Shown here piece after piece: positions 59,084-64,000 of a DNA stretch of 64,000 nucleotides (the stretch's first letter is position 1; each line of letters begins with the position of its first letter). A model generated the notes under the pieces. That model did not search any database and was not told the DNA's origin. It saw only the letters and a list, made by a program, of their open reading frames with translations. Source of the stretch: Niabella drilacis (GTDB lineage: Bacteria; Bacteroidota; Bacteroidia; Chitinophagales; Chitinophagaceae); the NCBI RefSeq assembly GCF_900101395.1, contig NZ_FMZO01000004.1, positions 301,009 to 365,008 on the forward strand. Direction: 5' to 3'. A program made the position numbers and the translations under genes.

Positions 59084-59091
59084 TACCTTTG
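59084..59091 (+). promoter_or_regulatory. TAnnTTTG promoter element of prfA
   Basis: TACCTTTG is a full consensus match, 29 nt before the prfA ATG (59121). The rest of the 58834-59120 spacer shows nothing else. Confidence 0.55.
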
Positions 59092-59120
59092 CGCCCTGTT
59101 GATCCAAAATAAAGTTTTTG

Positions 59121-60185
59121 ATGTTAGATAAACTGGAAGCCATAAAGGCCAAGTATGACCAATTGGGTGTAGCGCTCACCAACCCGGAGATTGTGGGAAA
59201 TAACAAGAGATTTGCGGCAACCAGTAAGGAATACCGGAGCCTGGAGAAGATCGTTACGGCCTATAATGCCTATAAAAACCTGCTGGATGATCTGGAGTTT
59301 AATAAGGAAGCGCTGAATGGTGATGATGATGAACTGCGGGAGCTGGCAAAAGAGGAAATGACCGGCCTGGAGGAGCGTAAGGAACAGATGGAAGCGCATA
59401 TCCGCCAATTGCTGATCCCTAAAGATCCGCAGGACGGCAAGGATGTGATCATGGAAATACGCGCCGGTACCGGTGGTGATGAGGCCAGTCTCTTTGCGGG
59501 CGATCTTTTGCGGATGTATATCAAATACTGTGAGCGGCATGGATTTAAAACCGCAGTGTTGAGCGAAAGCGAGGGAACAGTGGGCGGATATAAAGAAGTG
59601 CAGCTGGAAGTTACCGGGGATGATGTATATGGCACCATGAAGTTTGAAAGCGGAGTGCATCGTGTACAGCGGGTTCCGGATACGGAAACGCAGGGCCGGG
59701 TACACACATCTGCAGCAACCGTTGCGGTAATGCCTGAAGCCGAGGAGATCGATTTTGAGTTAAAGGAGAGCGAGGTGAAGATGGAAACGGCACGTAGTGG
59801 GGGGGCCGGCGGTCAGAACGTAAACAAAGTGGAAACCAAAGTGATGCTGACCCATATTCCGACGGGTACGGTGGTGATCTGCCAGACGGAACGTACCCAG
59901 CTGGGCAACCGTGAAAAGGCCATGCAGATGCTGCGTACGAAATTATACGAGGAGCAGGTACGGAAGCAGGAGGAAGAAATCTCCCGGCACCGGAAAAGCC
60001 TGGTGAGTTCCGGGGACCGGAGTGCGAAGATCCGGACCTACAATTATCCCCAGGGAAGGGTTACAGACCACCGGATCAACCTGACCTCCTATAACCTGGA
60101 TGCCTTTATGAACGGGGATATCCAGGAGTTTATTGACCAGCTGCAGTTTGCAGAAAACTCTGAAAAGCTGGCAAAGCAGGAGTAG
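59121..60185 (+). CDS. prfA: Peptide chain release factor 1
   Basis: RF1 recognises UAA and UAG stop codons and triggers peptide release. The GGQ motif is at 230-232 in [14 protein letters not shown]. The codon-recognition tripeptide is PDT (186-188), in the place of the usual PAT/PVT; it keeps the P-x-T form. The length of 354 residues is normal. ATG 59121 is chosen over TTG 59118, which is in the same frame. Confidence 0.95.
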   Translation: MLDKLEAIKAKYDQLGVALTNPEIVGNNKRFAATSKEYRSLEKIVTAYNAYKNLLDDLEFNKEALNGDDDELRELAKEEMTGLEERKEQMEAHIRQLLIPKDPQDGKDVIMEIRAGTGGDEASLFAGDLLRMYIKYCERHGFKTAVLSESEGTVGGYKEVQLEVTGDDVYGTMKFESGVHRVQRVPDTETQGRVHTSAATVAVMPEAEEIDFELKESEVKMETARSGGAGGQNVNKVETKVMLTHIPTGTVVICQTERTQLGNREKAMQMLRTKLYEEQVRKQEEEISRHRKSLVSSGDRSAKIRTYNYPQGRVTDHRINLTSYNLDAFMNGDIQEFIDQLQFAENSEKLAKQE

Positions 60186-60344
60186 GGAGCTATTCGTATT
60201 CAGCTGTCAGCAGCCGCCATCAGCGCCCGGTAACCAGGGCTATGCATAAGAACGCGCCCGGAATGGTTGCTGGTTCGGTCATCTAAAAAAGCTGCGCTTT
60301 TCTGAAAAACACGTAAATTGACGTCTGTATATAATTCCCGATTT

Positions 60345-61301
60345 ATGAAACCTATACTACCCCTGCTGCTTATACTTGCTGCCGTACAATTTTCCAGCGC
60401 GCAAAAAGTAGAAAAGTATTTTGACTACCGTTGGAAGGAATGCGCTCCTGTAAATGCACGCTATTACAGCCTTACCATAAAAACGGACTCCGGATGGACC
60501 CGGAAAGATTACTATATAAACGAAAGGAAATTACAGATGAAGGGCCTCTATGCCGATGAGGATTGCAAAATTAAGAACGGCTTTTTCACCTATTTTTACC
60601 CTGATGGAGATATCGAACATACCGGGAAGTTTTTGGATGATAAAAGGGAAGGCCTTTGGTTGGGATATGCCCGGAACCAGCAGCTGACCGACTCATCGGT
60701 TTATAAGACCGGCCAGGTTACAGGAACCTCACTGAAATGGAACAGCGCCGGGCAGCTGACCGACTCTCTTGTACTAAGTCCTGATGGGAGTGGCACCCGG
60801 CTTTCGCGGTTTGCGAATGGACGTATTTCATCTTCGGGTAAATTAAGTGCAGGGGAAAAACAAAACGGCGCCTGGACCTATTATCATCGGAATGGGACAA
60901 AGAGCTCTGTAGAAGAATATAGAGAGGGGGCGCTGGTAAACCGGAAATATTTTTCTGAATTGGGAAAGCCTGTCAGCGATACCGCCAATACAGAAAGAAC
61001 GGCTTCCTTTCCCGGGGGAAATGCCGCCTGGCAAAATTATCTTGTATCCCGCCTGGTAATGCCCCCCAATTATAAGATCGAAAATTCTGATAGGGCTATA
61101 GTGGTTGTGGACTTTATAGTTGATGAAGAGGGCCGGATTGAAGATGCCTTTACCAGCGTTCCTTTTCACCCGGCATTTGATAAAATAGCATTGGACATCA
61201 TCAAAGCTTCTCCGAAATGGAATCCTGCAACAGATGCGCACAACCGGAAAGCAAAGGCATACAGAAGACAACCGGTAAATTTTGTACAGGTCCGCCGTTA
61301 A
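60345..61301 (+). CDS. Exported MORN-repeat protein with C-terminal TonB domain
   Basis: A 318-residue exported protein; the ATG at 60345 gives a clear signal peptide (1-20, ending SSAQ), better than TTG 60318. The middle has MORN/YwqK-like repeats (GFFTYFYPDGDIEHTGKF, GAWTYYHRNGTKSS). The last 90 residues form a TonB C-terminal-like domain with VVDFIVDEEGRIEDAF and LDIIKASPKWNPA. There is no transmembrane anchor typical of true TonB, so it may be a soluble relative. It is followed after 10 nt by the thioredoxin-fold gene, an apparent operon. Confidence 0.8.
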   Translation: MKPILPLLLILAAVQFSSAQKVEKYFDYRWKECAPVNARYYSLTIKTDSGWTRKDYYINERKLQMKGLYADEDCKIKNGFFTYFYPDGDIEHTGKFLDDKREGLWLGYARNQQLTDSSVYKTGQVTGTSLKWNSAGQLTDSLVLSPDGSGTRLSRFANGRISSSGKLSAGEKQNGAWTYYHRNGTKSSVEEYREGALVNRKYFSELGKPVSDTANTERTASFPGGNAAWQNYLVSRLVMPPNYKIENSDRAIVVVDFIVDEEGRIEDAFTSVPFHPAFDKIALDIIKASPKWNPATDAHNRKAKAYRRQPVNFVQVRR

Positions 61302-61311
61302 AAAATATGCT

Positions 61312-62646
61312 ATGAAATCTACAGGGTTACTGCTGGTGCTTACGTTTTTGACAATGGCTCTTCGCGGGCAATCGCCGTTTTTGAATATAACCTATAAAAC
61401 CGCCCTGGACAGGGCTGCCCGGGAAGATAAGCTGATCTGCGTGCTGTATACATCGGCCGATTGTGAAAGTTGTAACGAGACGCTGTACCGCCACCTGAGC
61501 TCCGGAAAAGTGAAGCAGCAGATAAACCGGTCCTTTATACCGGTAAGGGTCGGATCGGAAAGCGGTGAACGGGAGCATTTGCGCGTGTTGTTTGATCTTA
61601 AAATACCTGCGGGGATCTTGTTTGTAGATGGTTCCGGTCAGCTTGTTTATGCAGTACCCTACGGTGCTCCGTTAAGTATTGACTCGCTCATCAACGAAGC
61701 CCTAAGCCGGCAAAAAAGTATTGAGATCTTAAGGGTAAAAGAAAAAAGTTATTTTGGACAGAATCATAAAAGTATAAAAGACCTGGAACAGCTCATCGCT
61801 GCCAAAACGAACCTTGAACAGGATACCCGGTTATTGCTGACGGAATATCTTGGCCTGGTGCCGAGGGACTCCGTTAATACCCTTTCTGTTCTCTGGTTTT
61901 TAGCAAGACAGGCGCCGGTTTTTGAATCGATGGCTTACAATATAATGGTAAGCAGCCCGCTTTACAAGGAGGCCTGGTATCAGATGCCGGTTGAGGAGCG
62001 CGTTAGAATTAATGATCAGATCTCCGGAAAATCTGTAAAGATTGCTGCGGAGACGGGGGACGAAGCATTTGCAGAACGCATTGCAAAGTTTGCCGCATCT
62101 ACCTATAATAATGTTCCCGGAAGTTTGTATGCAGAAAGGAGGGTGATGATGTATTACTACCTGCATACAAGGAATATGACCCGGTATCTTGATGTGGCAG
62201 TGCTCTTTTATGACGATTATCTTCGTTTTGTGGTGAGCGAGACAACTGTGCAGCCGTCTGTTGTTCCGGCAGATCATGAGCTTCCGGAGGCCTTGCTGAA
62301 GGTACGTACGGCAACCGCGGTGAAAACGGTAGCACCAGCAGTTTATGCGCGTTACCTGTCTGAGGCAGCCGGTTTTTTTTACCGGAATGATTCAACCGGC
62401 AAATACCTGGGCAACGCGCTATCCTGGGCTGATAAAAGCGTTGCCTTGGCGCCAGGTTTTGTAAACCAGCATGTGTACGCTCAGCTCCTTTATGCTTCCG
62501 GTAAAAAAGAAGAAGCCATCCGCTATGAAACCCTTGCAATTGAGGGGAGCCGGAAAGTGAAAGCTGCTTATACTGCCCAATGGCCACAGATCCTGGAGAA
62601 AATGAAAAGAGGGGAGCGGATCGGACCGGGAGCGGGTAGTTTTTAG
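61312..62646 (+). CDS. Exported thioredoxin-fold protein with TPR-like tail
   Basis: A 444-residue exported protein: signal peptide 1-20 (LRGQ), then a thioredoxin-like domain (about 25-130) with a CESC redox motif and the cis-Pro region IPAGILFVDGSGQ. The remaining part is helical and probably TPR-like (ALSWADKSVALAPGF, HVYAQLLYASGKKEEAI). A periplasmic thiol-disulfide or chaperone role fits. It starts 10 nt after the TonB-domain gene stop, so both are probably co-expressed. Confidence 0.78.
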   Translation: MKSTGLLLVLTFLTMALRGQSPFLNITYKTALDRAAREDKLICVLYTSADCESCNETLYRHLSSGKVKQQINRSFIPVRVGSESGEREHLRVLFDLKIPAGILFVDGSGQLVYAVPYGAPLSIDSLINEALSRQKSIEILRVKEKSYFGQNHKSIKDLEQLIAAKTNLEQDTRLLLTEYLGLVPRDSVNTLSVLWFLARQAPVFESMAYNIMVSSPLYKEAWYQMPVEERVRINDQISGKSVKIAAETGDEAFAERIAKFAASTYNNVPGSLYAERRVMMYYYLHTRNMTRYLDVAVLFYDDYLRFVVSETTVQPSVVPADHELPEALLKVRTATAVKTVAPAVYARYLSEAAGFFYRNDSTGKYLGNALSWADKSVALAPGFVNQHVYAQLLYASGKKEEAIRYETLAIEGSRKVKAAYTAQWPQILEKMKRGERIGPGAGSF

Positions 62647-62787
62647 AGAATGGTCTTACGGTAGATCCGTTTCATAATCGATGATCTGTTGCCCCTTGCC
62701 TATTAACGTTGGTTAAATCCATATTTATTGCCAGGCGTATTCCCGAATTTTTGGCACTTATAGCTGAAGACGGACAGCTGTCAACCA

Positions 62788-63708
62788 CTACCACATAAAC
62801 CCTACCTGCAAACTGCCGTACCACTGGGCAGAGAGCTGCGTAAGGGACTGCCGGCTTTCATAAACGGCAGCGGCACCAAGAGAGAGTTTATTGCCGGAGT
62901 ACATGGCACCCATCCGGGTCTGAAAAAAAACAGGGTTCAGCCGGCCTTCTACGGGCTCGGGTCCCTTCTTAAACATTCCTCCCTGTACCGTAGCATCATA
63001 GGCTTTAAATGATACCGTGGGAAACACATAAACAAAATATTCCCGGTCTCTTTTGGAACTCCCATTGTGATGATCCCAGAATACGGTGGTATTATTGGGG
63101 TTCGATCGCCCCAATAAAAAGGCCGATCCCAGGGTAGCATTGGTAAAGATATTGCCTGCGGTTGCGGAAATCAGGGGCTTAACTTTAAAGAGTGATGCGT
63201 GCTTCCCAACCTGTGGCGACCACCCCAGATCGGCAATCAGGCCCCAGTCTGCCCGCAGCTGTTTGTCCCAGTTCTTGGGCTTGTAGATCTGCATGACCTG
63301 GTGCACGCGTTCCTGCATTTCCTTGCCAAAAGCAGGCGGTCCTATCAGTCCGAAGCCAACACCCCATTTCAGCAGGTTTTGCCGGCTATTGAACCGCTTC
63401 TGATGAAAATCGCCGTAGAGATAGCCGGTGATCGGCCGGTCGAGTTTTGCCTCGCCGGCAAATTGCGACGTATAAATGAACTGGCCAACCTGGAAGACAT
63501 TTATTTTTTCGCGGCGTGTTTCATCCGCCGGCGGGCGTCTCCATTGGTATGCCACTTTTAATCCGTTGGTGTAGTAGCCATCATTGTTCACAGAAATATA
63601 CCCGTCGTTTTCAGAAATAATAGTAACCTGGCGCCGGGTTTGCGCGGAAACCGGTAGGAAAAAAGAAGTCAAAAAAAGAAGAAGCACCGTTCTGAATAAG
63701 CAGGCCAT
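62788..63708 (-). CDS. LpxR-like outer-membrane lipid A deacylase
   Basis: A 306-residue outer-membrane barrel of the LpxR family (formerly DUF2219). The signal peptide starts at ATG 63708 (MACLFRT, ending VSAQ); another in-frame Met lies 24 nt upstream. The family motif IISENDGYISVNNDGYYTNG carries the conserved Asn-Asp pair and the YTNG loop. The barrel ends in VGFMW with a terminal aromatic residue. LpxR removes the 3'-acyloxyacyl chain of lipid A; whether this homologue does so is not shown. Confidence 0.87.
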   Translation of the reverse strand: MACLFRTVLLLFLTSFFLPVSAQTRRQVTIISENDGYISVNNDGYYTNGLKVAYQWRRPPADETRREKINVFQVGQFIYTSQFAGEAKLDRPITGYLYGDFHQKRFNSRQNLLKWGVGFGLIGPPAFGKEMQERVHQVMQIYKPKNWDKQLRADWGLIADLGWSPQVGKHASLFKVKPLISATAGNIFTNATLGSAFLLGRSNPNNTTVFWDHHNGSSKRDREYFVYVFPTVSFKAYDATVQGGMFKKGPEPVEGRLNPVFFQTRMGAMYSGNKLSLGAAAVYESRQSLTQLSAQWYGSLQVGFMW

Positions 63709-63795
63709 TATCTGATATAATAATGGGGTCAAATATAGATACTGTTTTTCATTTAATACAATGGGGGCGTAATATTTTTGAAGCGTGGAACGGGT

Positions 63796-64000
63796 TTACC
63801 AAACATGTTCCGTGGCTTTCTGTTTTAACTCCTTTTTTCCAAACTTACGCGGGTAATAGGAGAAGGTAAGCAGGAAGTACTGCTGCAGACCGTTGGTGAT
63901 ACGGGTGGTGGTGCCGTCAAAATTGACATCGTTACTGATGTTTTGATATTGTTTTAAGATATCCATAGCCGAAAATTTAAACTCCGCCTGCTGTTTCATA
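63796..64000 (-). CDS. C-terminal end of an outer-membrane TonB-receptor-like barrel (partial)
   Basis: The gene runs off the right edge of the window, so only about 68 C-terminal residues are visible. The last strands read YFLLTFSYYPRKFGKK, close in pattern to the end of the barrel protein encoded at 20490-23384 (YFMLTFTYSLRNFGKG). It therefore belongs to the same outer-membrane beta-barrel family. A short Lys-rich tail follows. The Met near 63997 is internal, not a start. Confidence 0.75.
   Translation of the reverse strand, partial: MKQQAEFKFSAMDILKQYQNISNDVNFDGTTTRITNGLQQYFLLTFSYYPRKFGKKELKQKATEHVW

Noticed and set aside
59676-59684. RF1 tripeptide PDT instead of PAT
   Set aside because: The motif still fits the P-x-T form that marks RF1, and GGQ is intact, so there is no reason to suspect a changed stop-codon specificity.

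Overview
The window looks like a chromosomal segment of a Bacteroidota bacterium, most likely family Chitinophagaceae (genus not assignable from sequence alone). The reasons are TAnnTTTG-type -7 promoter elements directly upstream of many genes, little Shine-Dalgarno signal, Bacteroidota-restricted families (DUF5606, DUF2911-type, outer-membrane barrels with a carboxypeptidase-regulatory-like N-domain, Skp pairs behind bamA), lipoproteins with Bacteroidota-style lipoboxes, and a flexirubin/aryl-polyene type pigment cluster. No rRNA, tRNA, CRISPR array, prophage or complete insertion sequence was seen.

Layout. 0.3-1.9 kb: hflX and a Rieske protein. 2.0-6.8 kb (minus): oxidative pentose phosphate genes gnd-zwf-pgl followed by a secreted DUF3472-like protein. 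7-18.5 kb (plus): a peptidoglycan amidase lipoprotein, a GH63-type glucosidase, two tandem M13 metallopeptidases, a Cof-type HAD phosphatase and a secreted beta-propeller-like protein, separated by two gene-poor, repeat-bearing stretches. 18.5-23.4 kb (minus): an outer-membrane barrel, an ECF sigma factor, a putative membrane anti-sigma protein and two CpxP/Spy-like periplasmic proteins. 23.6-28.6 kb: DUF5606 protein, oligoendopeptidase F, a WXXGXW-repeat lipoprotein, a subtilisin-like lipoprotein and a DUF2911 protein.

28.7-44.4 kb is the main accessory locus: three intact ketosynthases, two ketosynthase-like proteins without catalytic residues, two acyl carrier proteins, two hot-dog dehydratase-like proteins, a thioesterase, an LpxL-type acyltransferase, a methyltransferase, a flavoenzyme carrying the WxWxIP halogenase motif, a NodB-type deacetylase, a LolA-like carrier and a lipoprotein. 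This is the toolkit of an aryl polyene/flexirubin pathway, but ketoreductase, aryl ammonia-lyase, AMP-ligase and DarA/DarB genes are absent from the window. The locus is interrupted by a decayed four-helix-bundle (S23-type) gene and an inverted CE15-like esterase gene, and ends at a 161-bp foldback element resembling a MITE.

44.7-64 kb: a TetR regulator, a PfkB kinase, asd, uppS, the bamA-skp-skp envelope operon, an RND/MMPL transporter, recO, an amidohydrolase, prfA, a MORN/TonB-domain protein, a thioredoxin-fold protein, an LpxR-like outer-membrane deacylase and the 3' end of another outer-membrane receptor.

The strongest novel observation is in front of asd (46.80-46.96 kb): promoter, a 19-codon Lys/Thr-rich leader peptide, a hairpin overlapping the leader, a 13-bp potential antiterminator helix and a canonical terminator. 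This is the architecture of a ribosome-mediated attenuator tuned to aspartate-family amino acids.
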